64,000 bases of DNA from Firmicutes bacterium ASF500. Its GTDB lineage: Bacteria; Bacillota; Clostridia; Oscillospirales; Oscillospiraceae. The stretch spans positions 930,001-994,000 of the forward strand of contig CP097573.1 of the NCBI GenBank assembly GCA_000492175.2, read 5' to 3'. Of this stretch, positions 16,228 to 25,602 are shown in pieces (position 1 is the first letter of the stretch; each line of letters begins with the position of its first letter). The notes beneath the pieces were generated by a model that was given only the letters and a program-made list of their open reading frames with translations, was not told where the DNA came from and made no database searches. The position numbers were made by a program, and so were the translations under genes.

Positions 16228-16608
16228 ATGCGCGGAACCTTAAACGACCAGTCCCTGATCTATTTGCAGATTGCCCGGATGCTGGAGGACGACATCCTCC
16301 GGGGTGTCTACCGGGAGGAGGAGCAGGTACCCTCCACCAACGAGCTGGCCCGGGGGTACAACATCAACCCGGCCACGGCGGCCAAGGGCATCAATCTGCT
16401 GGTGGCGGACGGAATTTTATACAAGCGCCGGGGCATCGGCATGTTTGTCTCGAAGGGAGCGGAGGAGACGGTGAAGCGGAAGCGAAAGGCCGCCTTTTAT
16501 GACGGCTTTGTAAAGCCCCTGGTGAAGGAGGGGGCGTCCCTGGCCCTGACCGGGGAGGAATTATTGGCTATGATTCAACAGGCCATTGGAGAGGAGAGCA
16601 AAAAATGA
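16228..16608 (+). CDS. GntR-family transcriptional regulator, YtrA subfamily
   Basis: 126 residues: a winged helix-turn-helix of GntR type (IYLQIARMLEDDILRGVY, QVPSTNELARGYNINPATAAKGINLLVADGILYKRRGIGMFV) followed by only a short helical tail, as in YtrA-type repressors. These commonly sit first in an ABC-transporter operon and repress it. The stop codon overlaps the ATPase start by four bases, so translation is likely coupled. Ribosome site CACGGAGGTGATTAC. The palindrome at 16149-16158 is the obvious operator candidate; the signal it senses is unknown, although cell-envelope antibiotics are typical for the family. Confidence 0.92.
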   Translation: MRGTLNDQSLIYLQIARMLEDDILRGVYREEEQVPSTNELARGYNINPATAAKGINLLVADGILYKRRGIGMFVSKGAEETVKRKRKAAFYDGFVKPLVKEGASLALTGEELLAMIQQAIGEESKK

Positions 16609-17492
16609 ACGCTGGAATTTTAAAGGCGGAGCATCTGTGCAAGTCCTACAAGGACAAGGAGGTCCTTCACGACCTGGACCTGACCATTGAGCCGGGGAAA
16701 ATTTACGGTCTCATCGGCCGGAACGGCGCGGGCAAGACCACTCTGCTGGGCATTCTCACCGCCCAGAACACCAAAAACAGCGGCGAGGTCACCTACGACG
16801 GACAGCCGGTGTGGGAAAATCAGCGGGCCCTGAGCGATATCTGCTTCTCCCGGGAGCTCCAGCCCACCCTGTTCTCCGGGCCCAACAATTTGAAGATCAA
16901 ACACTATCTCAAATACGCCGCCATCTTCTACCCCAACTGGGATTTTGACTACTCCCTGCGCCTGCTGGACGAGTTCAAGCTGGATACCAAAAAGAAGATT
17001 TCCCAGCTGTCCAAGGGGCAGATGTCCATGGTGACCATCCTCATCGCCTTAGCCAGCCGGGCCCCCATCACCATCCTGGACGAGCCCGCCGCCGGGCTGG
17101 ACGTGGTGATGCGGGAGCGGTTCTATCAGCTCCTCCTGGAGGACTTCGCCCAGACGGGCCGCACCTTCATCGTCTCCACCCACATCATCGAGGAGGCCGC
17201 CTCGGTCTTTGAGCGTGTGATTATCCTGGACGAGGGCCGCATTCTGGAGAACACCGACACCGAGGAGCTGATCAGCCAGTTCCGCTATGTCTCGGGCCGG
17301 GACGACGTGGTGGACCGGGTGTGCAACGGCCTGGAGGTCCTGTCCACCCACCAGATGGGCCGGCACAAGACGGTGGCCGTCCGGGGGAACATGGTGAAGC
17401 TGGAGGCGGCCAGAGAGGCCGACGTGGACCTGTCTCCCATGAACCTGCAAAACGTCTTCGTGGCCCTGTGCGGCCACGGGGACACCCAGTAA
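16605..17492 (+). CDS. ABC transporter ATP-binding protein
   Basis: 295 residues. Walker A GRNGAGKTTLLGIL, signature region LSKGQMSMVTILIALASRA (a KGQ variant of LSGGQ, frequent in YtrB/BcrA-type exporters), Walker B ITILDEPAAGLDV and switch histidine STHIIEEA. A C-terminal extension of about 70 residues (SQFRYVSGRDDVVDRVCNG) follows the ATPase core. Translation is coupled to the GntR gene upstream; two membrane-protein genes follow after 12 and 6 bases. Together they form a heteromeric exporter whose substrate is not known. Confidence 0.93.
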   Translation: MNAGILKAEHLCKSYKDKEVLHDLDLTIEPGKIYGLIGRNGAGKTTLLGILTAQNTKNSGEVTYDGQPVWENQRALSDICFSRELQPTLFSGPNNLKIKHYLKYAAIFYPNWDFDYSLRLLDEFKLDTKKKISQLSKGQMSMVTILIALASRAPITILDEPAAGLDVVMRERFYQLLLEDFAQTGRTFIVSTHIIEEAASVFERVIILDEGRILENTDTEELISQFRYVSGRDDVVDRVCNGLEVLSTHQMGRHKTVAVRGNMVKLEAAREADVDLSPMNLQNVFVALCGHGDTQ

Positions 17493-17504
17493 GGGGGCGG
17501 AATT

Positions 17505-18200
17505 ATGACTAGAACCCTTCGCTTTCTGCTCAGCACCACCTGGGTCAACCTGGGGGCCATCTTCGGCTTTGCCGCCATCGTGATCGCGGGCTGTTACGCC
17601 ACCGGCGTGCCCGGCAGTCCCAGGACGGGCAACCTCTTTGAGACCTACTACGCCATGTTCCCCACTATGATCCTGCTGATGCTGTTTCTCTACTCCTTCT
17701 CCATGTGTACCAACAATCTGAACATGGGGCTGTCCATGGGAGCCCGGCGGAAGAATTTCTTCTGGGCCATTCAGGCCAATATGGCCTTCTACGCGGCGGT
17801 CTGCTGGGGACTCCAGCTGTTCATGTCCGCCTTCCCCGCCCTGGCTAACTGGGAGGTCCGGGAGCGGTGGACCCTTCTCGGTCCCTTTGGCGGCCGGGTA
17901 TGGGCCTTCCCCATGGTGTGCGTCGCACTGATGATTTTGGGCTGTCTCAGCGGGATGGTCATGGTGAGAAACAAAATCGCAGGCACCTTGCTGGTCATGC
18001 TGTCCGTTTTTGTGATGATCGGGACCACTGTGGTTATGATGCTGTCCACCGATACCAATATCATCTTCTATCTCTACGAAACCCGGTGGGGCTGGCTGTG
18101 GGCTGTTCTGCCCAAGGCGGTGACCGTCGGGCTGGCCGCCGGCGCCGTGGGGGGAGAGCTCCTGATCTGGCGGAGCGTTCAGCGCTATGTTGTGAGGTGA
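17505..18200 (+). CDS. ABC exporter membrane protein (first of two)
   Basis: 231 residues with about six hydrophobic helices (VNLGAIFGFAAIVIAGCYA, TMILLMLFLYSFSMCT, FYAAVCWGLQLFMSAFPAL, FPMVCVALMILGCLSGMVMV, LLVMLSVFVMIGTTVVMML, AVTVGLAAGAVGGELLIW). No soluble domain or conserved motif. Position between the ATPase and a second membrane protein, with tight spacing, makes it a permease subunit of the same exporter. The loop LNMGLSMGARRKNFFWA resembles the coupling region seen in such permeases; that is inference. Confidence 0.75.
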   Translation: MTRTLRFLLSTTWVNLGAIFGFAAIVIAGCYATGVPGSPRTGNLFETYYAMFPTMILLMLFLYSFSMCTNNLNMGLSMGARRKNFFWAIQANMAFYAAVCWGLQLFMSAFPALANWEVRERWTLLGPFGGRVWAFPMVCVALMILGCLSGMVMVRNKIAGTLLVMLSVFVMIGTTVVMMLSTDTNIIFYLYETRWGWLWAVLPKAVTVGLAAGAVGGELLIWRSVQRYVVR

Positions 18201-18206
18201 ATCGCG

Positions 18207-18986
18207 ATGATGAAAAAGGTAATCAAGCTGAACCTGGACGATCTGTTCCTCTATCTGGGGGTCGAGGGAGGAGTGTTCCTGGTGATTCAAATTATTATCG
18301 GGTGCGTCATGTACTTCGGCCGGCCGGGCACCAGCGTCGCCGTGGCCTGCGTCGTCTATCCCATCGTGGGCGGCTTCACCGCACTGGCGGCGGGCGTCTC
18401 CCATGTGGGCGTCAACTTTGAGCAGGCCCTCCGCTTCGGTCAGACCCGGAAGCGGGCCCTGGCCCTCACCCTGGGGCTGTGCGCCTTCGAGGCGGCCTTC
18501 GCCCTGGCGCTGGGCGGCCTGCTGGCCCTGGCGGAGCGGTTCCTCTGCGTCCCCCTGTGGGCCAGGCTGGCGGGGATGAACGGCTGGGTAATGGGAGGGT
18601 CCGGTGTAATGGAATTTGCAGCCCCTCCCGGCTATGACGCCCCTATTACCGGGAAGGTCTTTGAGAACATGGCCGGGGAACTGGTCCCTGTGCCGGAAAA
18701 GAGCCTGATTGTTGAGAGCTTCACCCTGGACTGGTACTGGTGGCTGCTGATCTTCGCCGTGGCCGTGACCGGCGGCATCATCGTGGGGGCGCTGATCCAG
18801 CGGTTCGGCTCCAAGGGCGGCTGGATCATCTGGGGCATCTGCTTCGCCCCCATGATCCTGACGCAGATATTCCCCCGGCAGATTTTCAACTCCGCCGCGC
18901 TGATGGTCCCCCTGCTGGTCCTCATCTTCGCGGCGGGGCTCCTCTGGTCCATCTGGTCCCTGCTCCACGCGGTGGTGCGGGCATAG
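18207..18986 (+). CDS. ABC exporter membrane protein (second of two)
   Basis: 259 residues with about six membrane helices (FLVIQIIIGCVMYFG, VACVVYPIVGGFTALAAG, ALTLGLCAFEAAFALALGG, WWLLIFAVAVTGGIIVGAL, and ALMVPLLVLIFAAGLLWS). The segment VNFEQALRFGQTRKRALALT parallels GLSMGARRKNFFW in the preceding protein, suggesting both are permease halves of one transporter. It begins six bases after the previous stop and is followed by a strong terminator at 19040-19081, so it closes the operon. Confidence 0.75.
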   Translation: MMKKVIKLNLDDLFLYLGVEGGVFLVIQIIIGCVMYFGRPGTSVAVACVVYPIVGGFTALAAGVSHVGVNFEQALRFGQTRKRALALTLGLCAFEAAFALALGGLLALAERFLCVPLWARLAGMNGWVMGGSGVMEFAAPPGYDAPITGKVFENMAGELVPVPEKSLIVESFTLDWYWWLLIFAVAVTGGIIVGALIQRFGSKGGWIIWGICFAPMILTQIFPRQIFNSAALMVPLLVLIFAAGLLWSIWSLLHAVVRA

Positions 18987-19039
18987 GCCGGCGCTTAGCA
19001 CTCGAGCGGGATGTTTGTGAACAGAACGTAAATTTTTAA

Positions 19040-19081
19040 AAATCAACCCCCAAATTTTTCAATTTAGGGGTTGATTTTTTT
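19040..19081 (+). terminator. Terminator of the GntR-ABC operon
   Basis: AAATCAACCCC (19040-19050) pairs with GGGGTTGATTT (19067-19077), with further AAATT/AATTT pairing in the loop, followed by a T run. Confidence 0.85.
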
Positions 19082-19110
19082 GCGGGAAGCGGTTATTATC
19101 TTAAACGTAG

Positions 19111-19137
19111 TTAGCACTCAACAGAATTAAGTGCTAA
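19111..19137 (+). promoter_or_regulatory. CIRCE element (HrcA operator) upstream of groESL
   Basis: TTAGCACTC, nine bases, AAGTGCTAA: the CIRCE inverted repeat with a single change from the consensus GAGTGCTAA. HrcA binding here represses groESL until heat shock or misfolded protein titrates GroEL. It lies about 50 bases before groES. Confidence 0.95.
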
Positions 19138-19473
<336 letters not shown>

Positions 19474-19479
19474 GACCTG

Positions 19480-19610
19480 TAGGGGAATCCCTCCACCACC
19501 GCCTTCGGCGGCGGTCCCCCTCCCTTTGACAAGGGAGGCTTTTGGAGCGGAAAATAAGCCCCCCTTGTGAAAGGGGGGAGGGCCACGAAGTGGCGGGGGG
19601 ATTCCGTCCC
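19480..19610. repeat. Family B repeat between groES and groEL
   Basis: Two half-elements in inverted orientation: GGAATCCCTCC ... GACAAGGGAGGCTT (about 19490-19541) and AAGCCCCCCTTGTG ... GGGGGATTCC (about 19556-19606). Related copies lie at 22079-22213 and 59451-59596 with the halves in the opposite order. Confidence 0.8.
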
Positions 19611-19635
19611 CCATATCAATCAATTTTGGAGGTAA

Positions 19636-21267
<1,632 letters not shown>

Positions 21268-21303
21268 GAAAACGCCCCCCGCGGCCGAAAGGCTGCGGGG
21301 GGA

Positions 21304-21432
21304 TTGACAAGGATAAGCTTTTCAGTTATACTGTATATAGAAAGGGCGCTGCTGGTAAGCGGTTAGCCCCTCTAAGATTTGGTTAAGAAGTAACCGCTAT
21401 CTTTGTGAGGGATGGGCGGTTACTTCTTTTTA
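21304..21432 (+). ncRNA. Candidate type I antitoxin RNA, copy 1
   Basis: Strong promoter: TTGACA (21304-21309), 17 bases, TATACT (21327-21332). Transcription should start near 21339 and end at the terminator GAAGTAACCGC / GCGGTTACTTC (21387-21397 with 21416-21426) plus T5, giving about 95 nt. The RNA overlaps the 3' end of the convergent toxin gene, the layout of RatA with txpA in Bacillus. No coding frame is evident. Confidence 0.7.
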
Positions 21433-21506
21433 TTGGCCGCAATGACGAGGCCGATAATGCCGATGATAACAAGCGTGTACTGAAACAGTTCACTGTATGT
21501 AACCAT
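21420..21506 (-). CDS. Small hydrophobic type I toxin (TxpA/holin-like), copy 1
   Basis: 28 residues, MVTYSELFQYTLVIIGIIGL then VIAANKKK: a short polar start, one membrane helix of about 18 residues and a lysine tail, the plan of TxpA/BsrG-type and 'holin-like' toxins. The ribosome site GGGGGGCT can pair with an upstream GGGCAGC (plus-strand 21508-21514 against 21545-21551), which would hide it, as in type I toxin mRNAs. It has its own promoter at 21619-21647 and an antisense RNA over its 3' end. Too short for most gene finders. Confidence 0.75.
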   Translation of the reverse strand: MVTYSELFQYTLVIIGIIGLVIAANKKK

Positions 21507-21618
21507 TGGGCAGCCCCCCTTATCTATTGATTCAGAGGGCAGAAGCTGCCCCCTGTTGTAAGAGGGCCAACCGCGTACCGTTACGAGCAGCGCTGAAAGA
21601 TAATTCTTTCCTGTCGTC

Positions 21619-21647
21619 ATTTTACCACAGCCTTCGACAGGATGCAA
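21619..21647 (-). promoter_or_regulatory. Promoter of toxin copy 1
   Basis: Minus strand: -35 TTGCAT (21642-21647), 17-base spacer, -10 TAAAAT (21619-21624). This leaves a leader of about 105 nt before the toxin ATG. The same arrangement recurs for copy 2 (ATGCAA 22045-22050, ATTTTA 22022-22027 on the plus strand). Confidence 0.65.
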
Positions 21648-21707
21648 TAGCCCCGCCCCGATATGGGCACGTACTTTCTTAACGCAACTGAAAAGAATAT
21701 CGGGGGA

Positions 21708-21836
21708 TTGACAAGGATAAGCTTTTCAGCTATACTGTATATAGAAAGGGCGCTGCTGGTAAGCGGTTAGCCCCCTAGCTTAGATTACAGAAGTAACCGC
21801 CGACTGTGGGGACAGAGGGGCGGTTACTTCTTTTTA
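21708..21836 (+). ncRNA. Candidate type I antitoxin RNA, copy 2
   Basis: TTGACA (21708-21713), 17 bases, TATACT (21731-21736); start near 21743, terminator AGAAGTAACCGCC / GGCGGTTACTTCT (21789-21801 and 21819-21831) plus T run. Same layout as copy 1; the terminator loop differs, which may give each RNA its own specificity. Confidence 0.7.
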
Positions 21837-21910
21837 TTGGCCGCAATGACTAGGCCGATAATGCCGATGATAACAAGCGTGTACTGAAACAGTTCACTGT
21901 ATGTGACCAT
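21824..21910 (-). CDS. Small hydrophobic type I toxin (TxpA/holin-like), copy 2
   Basis: Encodes exactly the same 28-residue peptide as copy 1, with only silent base changes (for example CTA for CTC, GTC for GTT). That pattern argues that the peptide is under selection. Leader, promoter and antisense RNA are also duplicated. Confidence 0.75.
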   Translation of the reverse strand: MVTYSELFQYTLVIIGIIGLVIAANKKK

Positions 21911-22078
21911 TGGGCAGCCCCCCTTATCTATTGATTCAGAGGGCAGAAGCTGCCCCCTGTTTAAGAGGGCCAACCGCGTACCGTTACGAGCAGCGCTGAA
22001 AGATAATTCTTTCCTGCCATTATTTTACCACAGCCTTCGACAGGATGCAACAACCATCCTGATATAGGTATGACATAA

Positions 22079-22213
22079 AGCCTCCCTTGCTAAAGGGAGG
22101 GGGACCGCCACCGAAGGTGGGGGTGGAGGGATTCCGTCTTACGGAAGCACGTCATGAGAATGGAATCCCCCCGCCATTTCGTGGCCCTCCCCCCTTTAGC
22201 AAGGGGGGCTTAA
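22079..22213. repeat. Family B repeat
   Basis: Left half AAGCCTCCCTTGCTAAAGGG ... GGGATTCCGT, right half GGAATCCCCCCGCC ... TTAGCAAGGGGGGCTT. The halves are inverted, so the outer ends form AAGCC.CCCTTGCTAAAGGG / mirror ends. About 135 bp; MITE-like in structure but with no recognisable target duplication. Confidence 0.8.
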
Positions 22214-22221
22214 ACTTTCTC

Positions 22222-22250
22222 TTGACTTTTTGCGCGTGCTGTATTATAGT
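22222..22250 (+). promoter_or_regulatory. Promoter of the small ribbon-helix-helix gene
   Basis: TTGACT (22222-22227), 17-base spacer, TATAGT (22245-22250), 30 bases ahead of the start codon. Confidence 0.7.
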
Positions 22251-22279
22251 TATTGCAAGGGCAGAAAGCAGGTGGTGAA

Positions 22280-22459
22280 ATGAGCCCACGGATGGGGCGT
22301 CCTCCAAAAGAAAATCCCCGCAACGTCAACCTCAATCTTCGCTTAACTAGGGAAGAAGCAGATTTGATTCAAGAATGTGCAAATTCCTTAAACACGACAA
22401 GGACAGAGGTTATCGTCAAAGGGGTCAAGCTGGTGAGGGCAGACCTGAACAAAAAATAG
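22280..22459 (+). CDS. Small ribbon-helix-helix (CopG/Arc-like) DNA-binding protein
   Basis: 59 residues from the ATG preceded by AGGTGGTGAA; an earlier in-frame ATG overlaps the -10 region. MGRPPKENPRNVNLNLRLT is a basic N-arm followed by a beta-strand (NVNLNLRLT) and two helices (REEADLIQECANSLNTTRTEVIVKG), the ribbon-helix-helix pattern. Such small proteins are often repressors or antitoxins on mobile elements, but no partner toxin is next to it. Codon use is more AT-rich than in neighbouring genes, in keeping with an accessory origin. It lies right after the type I toxin pair; any functional tie is speculation. Confidence 0.75.
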   Translation: MSPRMGRPPKENPRNVNLNLRLTREEADLIQECANSLNTTRTEVIVKGVKLVRADLNKK

Positions 22460-22564
22460 AGTGCTGGCGCCCCTGAGAAGATGCCAACACCCTATTTACC
22501 ACACCAAGGAGATATGGTAAATCTGATTATGCCACAACTCCTGGTGAAAATCAAGGAGTGAGCT

Positions 22565-22768
22565 ATGGATATGCAAAAAAATCTGCTGGAATTAGAGGAA
22601 GCCGCTCAGCGCATCTCTGACGGGCTGGCGGCGATCCGGATCATGGTCATCGGCCTGGAGGGGGCGGGAAGCGAATATACCGGCGCGTTTCACGCCATCT
22701 GGGATTACCTGTCCGACGCCGACAAGGAGTTTCAGGAACGTCTGAGCGACTGCCTGAAAACGGCCTAG
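22565..22768 (+). CDS. Small conserved-looking protein of unknown function
   Basis: 67 residues, start with TCAAGGAGTGAGCT upstream. Largely helical and acidic: MDMQKNLLELEEAAQRISDG then LAAIRIMVIGLEGAG, EYTGAFHAIWDYLSDADKEF, LSDCLKTA. No motif recognised. It is followed at once by a clean terminator, so it is probably expressed from upstream of 22565 together with the ribbon-helix-helix gene. A short inverted repeat ATTTACC/GGTAAAT lies at about 22494-22522 ahead of it. Confidence 0.6.
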   Translation: MDMQKNLLELEEAAQRISDGLAAIRIMVIGLEGAGSEYTGAFHAIWDYLSDADKEFQERLSDCLKTA

Positions 22769-22778
22769 CGGAGCACAA

Positions 22779-22808
22779 AGCCCGGAGCTTGCGCTTCGGG
22801 CTGTTTTT
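22779..22808 (+). terminator. Rho-independent terminator
   Basis: AGCCCGGAGC / GCTTCGGGCT stem, loop TTGC, then GTTTTT, directly after the small protein gene. Confidence 0.88.
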
Positions 22809-22847
22809 ATGGTATACTAGCTGTATCAAAACCGGGAGGAACACAAC

Positions 22848-25460
22848 ATGGGCGGAATATGCGTGGGCCTGCTGGCCCATGTGGACGCGGGGAAAACCAC
22901 GCTGTCCGAGGGGCTTTTATATCTCAGCGGCGCGGTGCGGAAGCTGGGGCGGGTGGACCACCGGGACGCCTTCCTGGACACCGACGCCCAGGAGCGGGAG
23001 CGGGGCATCACCATCTTCGCCAAGCAGGCGGAGCTCACCTGGGGGGAGACCTCTTTTACCCTCCTGGACACCCCGGGGCACGTGGACTTCTCCGCTGAGA
23101 TGGAGCGCACCCTGGGGGTGCTGGACTGCGCCGTGCTGGTGGTCAGCGGCACCGACGGCATCCAGGGTCACACCCGAACCCTGTGGAGGCTGCTGGAGAG
23201 CCGCCACGTCCCCACCTTCCTGTTCATCAACAAGATGGACCTGGCGGGGGCGGACAAAACCGCCCTGCTGGCCCAGCTCCAGAGCAAGCTGGACGGCGGC
23301 TGTCTGGATTTCTCCGCCGGGCTGGCCCCCATTCAGGAGGACCTGGCCTCCCTGGACGAGGGGCTGATGGACCAGTACCTGGAGGGCGGCGAGGTCGCCC
23401 GGGCGGACGCCGCCAACCTCATCGCCCGGCGGCTGGTGTTCCCCTGCTTCTTCGGCTCGGCACTGAAGCTGGAGGGGGTGGAGGCGCTGCTGGACGGGCT
23501 GTCCCAGTACACCCTGTCCCCCTCCTATCCCCCGGACTTCGGGGCCAAGGTCTTCAAAATCGCCCGGGACGGCACCGACCGGCTCACCTATGTGAAGGTC
23601 ACCGGCGGGACCCTCAAGGTCCGCACCCTCCTGCGGGAGGAGAAGGTCAATCAGATCAGGATATACTCCGGGGCAAAGTACCAAACCATCGACGCGGCCC
23701 CGGCGGGGACGGTGTGCGCCCTCACCGGCCTGACAAAAACCCGGCCCGGCGACGTATTCGGGGCGGAGCCCCCCGCCCGGGAGCCCGAGCTGGAGCCGGT
23801 GCTGAACTATCAGGTCATCCTCCCCCCCGCCTGCGATGTTCACACCATGCTCCGCAATCTCCGCCAGCTGGAGGAGGAGGACCCCCAGCTCCGTGTGGTG
23901 TGGAACGAGGCCCTGGGGGAGATCCACCTCCAGCTCATGGGAGAGGTCCAGCTGGAGGTCCTCACCCGCCTCATCCGGGAGCGGTTCGGGGCGGAGGTTT
24001 CCTTCGGGGCGGGGAGCATCGTCTACCGGGAGACCATCACCAACAGGGTGGAGGGGGTGGGCCACTTCGAGCCCCTGCGGCACTACGCCGAGGTACACCT
24101 CCTGCTGGAGCCGGGGGAGCGGGGGAGCGGACTGCGTATCGCCTCCGCCTGCCCCACTGACCAGCTGGACCTGAACTGGCAGCGGCTGATTTTCACCCAC
24201 CTGATGGAGAAGCGCCACCGGGGGGTGCTCACCGGGTCGCCCATCACCGACGTGAAGATCACCCTGGTGGCGGGCCGGGCCCACGTGAAGCACACCGAGG
24301 GGGGCGACTTCCGTCAGGCCACCTACCGTGCGGTGCGCCAAGGGCTGATGCAGGCGGACAGCATCCTCCTGGAGCCCCACTACAGCTTTACCCTGGAGCT
24401 CCCCCCTGACTGCGTGGGCCGGGCCATGACCGACATCCAGTCCATGGGCGGGACGGTGGAGGGGCCGGAGCAGGACGGGGAGCTGTCTGTCCTCACCGGC
24501 CACGCCCCGGTGGCCGGCCTGCGGGACTACTGGCGGGAGGTCACCGCCTACACCCGGGGCCGTGGGCGGCTGTCCTGCGCCCTGCGGGGCTATGAGCCCT
24601 GCGCCGCTCAGGAGGAGGTTGTGTCCCGCTTTGCCTACGACCCGGAGCGGGACATCGACAACCCGCCCGACTCGGTGTTCTGCTCCCACGGGGCGGGGGT
24701 GACTGTCAAGTGGGACCAGGTCCGGGACCACATGCACGTGGACAGCGGGCTGCGCCTGAACCGGGAGGCCTCCCCGCCGGAACCACCCGCCCCCGCGGCC
24801 GGTGAGCGCTCCCGCCGCGGGGGGAGTCTGGAGCAGGACAAGGAACTGCTTGCCGTCTTTGAGCGCACCTATGGGAGGGTGGAGCGGGAGACCGCCTTCC
24901 AGCCCCAGAAAAAGCCCGCCCGCACCAGCCTGGACGAGGGAAAATACAGCATCAAAAACCAAAAGTCCGGGCCGGAATACCTGCTGGTGGACGGCTATAA
25001 CATCATTTTCGCCTGGGAGGAGCTCACCGCCCTGGCCCGGGTGGACGTATCCGCCGCCCGGGCGGCCCTGGAGGACATTTTGTCCGACTACCAGGGCTTT
25101 CGCAAGTGCGTGGTGATCCTGGTGTTCGACGCCTACAAGGTGAAGGGGAACCCCGGCTCGGTGGAGAAGCGGGGCGGCATCTATGTGGTATACACCAAGG
25201 AGGCCGAGACCGCCGACGCATATATCGAAAAGGCCACCTACGACCTGGGGAAAAACCACCGGGTCCGGGTAGCCACCTCCGACGGCCTGGAGCAGCTTAT
25301 TATCCTGGGCCACGGCGCTCTGCGCCTGTCCGCCCGCTCCTTCAAGGCCGAGGTGGAGCAGGCCAGAGGCGAAATTTCCGCCCTGGTGGACAAGCTCAAC
25401 CGCCGCAATTCCGAGCTGGGCAAGGTGAAGCACACCGCGAGAATCATAGAACGGAATTAG
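22848..25460 (+). CDS. TetM/EF-G-like ribosome GTPase fused to a C-terminal NYN (Rae1/YacP-like) nuclease domain
   Basis: 870 residues. Residues 1-650 resemble ribosomal protection proteins: P-loop AHVDAGKTT (10-18), switch RGITIFAKQ (52-60), DTPGHVDF (74-81), FINKMD (126-131), then domains II-V (LPPACDVHTMLRNL, HLQLMGEVQLEVLTRLI, GSPITDVKITLVAGRAHVKH, MTDIQSMGG). After a proline-rich linker (PPEPPAPAAGERS, about 655) comes a PIN-like NYN domain at about 703-868: LLVDGYNIIFAWEEL, VILVFDAYKVKGN, ETADAYIEK and RVATSDGLEQ carry the acidic residues. YacP/Rae1 alone cleaves mRNA in the ribosomal A site. The fusion suggests a factor that enters the A site and cuts mRNA there; drug protection is not implied by sequence alone. 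Confidence 0.85.
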   Translation: MGGICVGLLAHVDAGKTTLSEGLLYLSGAVRKLGRVDHRDAFLDTDAQERERGITIFAKQAELTWGETSFTLLDTPGHVDFSAEMERTLGVLDCAVLVVSGTDGIQGHTRTLWRLLESRHVPTFLFINKMDLAGADKTALLAQLQSKLDGGCLDFSAGLAPIQEDLASLDEGLMDQYLEGGEVARADAANLIARRLVFPCFFGSALKLEGVEALLDGLSQYTLSPSYPPDFGAKVFKIARDGTDRLTYVKVTGGTLKVRTLLREEKVNQIRIYSGAKYQTIDAAPAGTVCALTGLTKTRPGDVFGAEPPAREPELEPVLNYQVILPPACDVHTMLRNLRQLEEEDPQLRVVWNEALGEIHLQLMGEVQLEVLTRLIRERFGAEVSFGAGSIVYRETITNRVEGVGHFEPLRHYAEVHLLLEPGERGSGLRIASACPTDQLDLNWQRLIFTHLMEKRHRGVLTGSPITDVKITLVAGRAHVKHTEGGDFRQATYRAVRQGLMQADSILLEPHYSFTLELPPDCVGRAMTDIQSMGGTVEGPEQDGELSVLTGHAPVAGLRDYWREVTAYTRGRGRLSCALRGYEPCAAQEEVVSRFAYDPERDIDNPPDSVFCSHGAGVTVKWDQVRDHMHVDSGLRLNREASPPEPPAPAAGERSRRGGSLEQDKELLAVFERTYGRVERETAFQPQKKPARTSLDEGKYSIKNQKSGPEYLLVDGYNIIFAWEELTALARVDVSAARAALEDILSDYQGFRKCVVILVFDAYKVKGNPGSVEKRGGIYVVYTKEAETADAYIEKATYDLGKNHRVRVATSDGLEQLIILGHGALRLSARSFKAEVEQARGEISALVDKLNRRNSELGKVKHTARIIERN

Positions 25461-25562
25461 GGCCGCCCCAATCGGGGCGGCCCCCAGACCGTTATGGTCA
25501 GCGGCGGCGTCCGGCGCCAAATTCCTTGTGATGGTCATTGATCGCTAAACCAGCCACACAGC

Positions 25563-25602
25563 AAAAAGCATCCGACGGGCACAGGTCCGCCGGATGCTTT
25601 TT
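25563..25602 (-). terminator. Terminator of the Na/Pi symporter gene
   Basis: AAAAAGCATCC / GGATGCTTTTTT with an internal GGC/GCC-rich loop; acts for the minus-strand gene ending at 25603 and may also stop plus-strand transcription. Confidence 0.8.

Larger units (their letters stand above)
21302..22050. repeat. Tandem duplication of a ~350-bp toxin-antitoxin unit
   Basis: 21302-21650 and 21706-22050 are near-identical copies in the same orientation, separated by about 55 bases. Each has a plus-strand promoter and short RNA facing a minus-strand 28-codon hydrophobic gene. The two toxin peptides are identical; differences are mostly in the loop of the RNA terminator and a few leader bases. Confidence 0.9.

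Noticed and set aside
17049..19046. A 665-codon minus-strand frame across the ABC exporter genes
   Set aside because: Antisense to three tightly packed, motif-supported genes; contents are repetitive H/G/D/Q-rich shadow sequence.
21268..21302. GC-rich hairpin after groEL as its terminator
   Set aside because: The CCCCCCGCGGCC / GGCTGCGGGGGG stem is strong, but it is followed by ATTGACAAGG with no T run, so it is not a standard intrinsic terminator; it may only stabilise the 3' end.
22848..25460. A bona fide tetracycline-resistance gene tet(M/O/W)
   Set aside because: Sequence drift, the added NYN domain, host-like codon use and the lack of mobile-element context argue for a chromosomal translation factor rather than an acquired resistance gene.
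22917..25538. An 873-codon minus-strand frame opposite the GTPase-NYN gene
   Set aside because: Shadow frame; no domain, no ribosome site, composition dominated by G, P, L, H and V.
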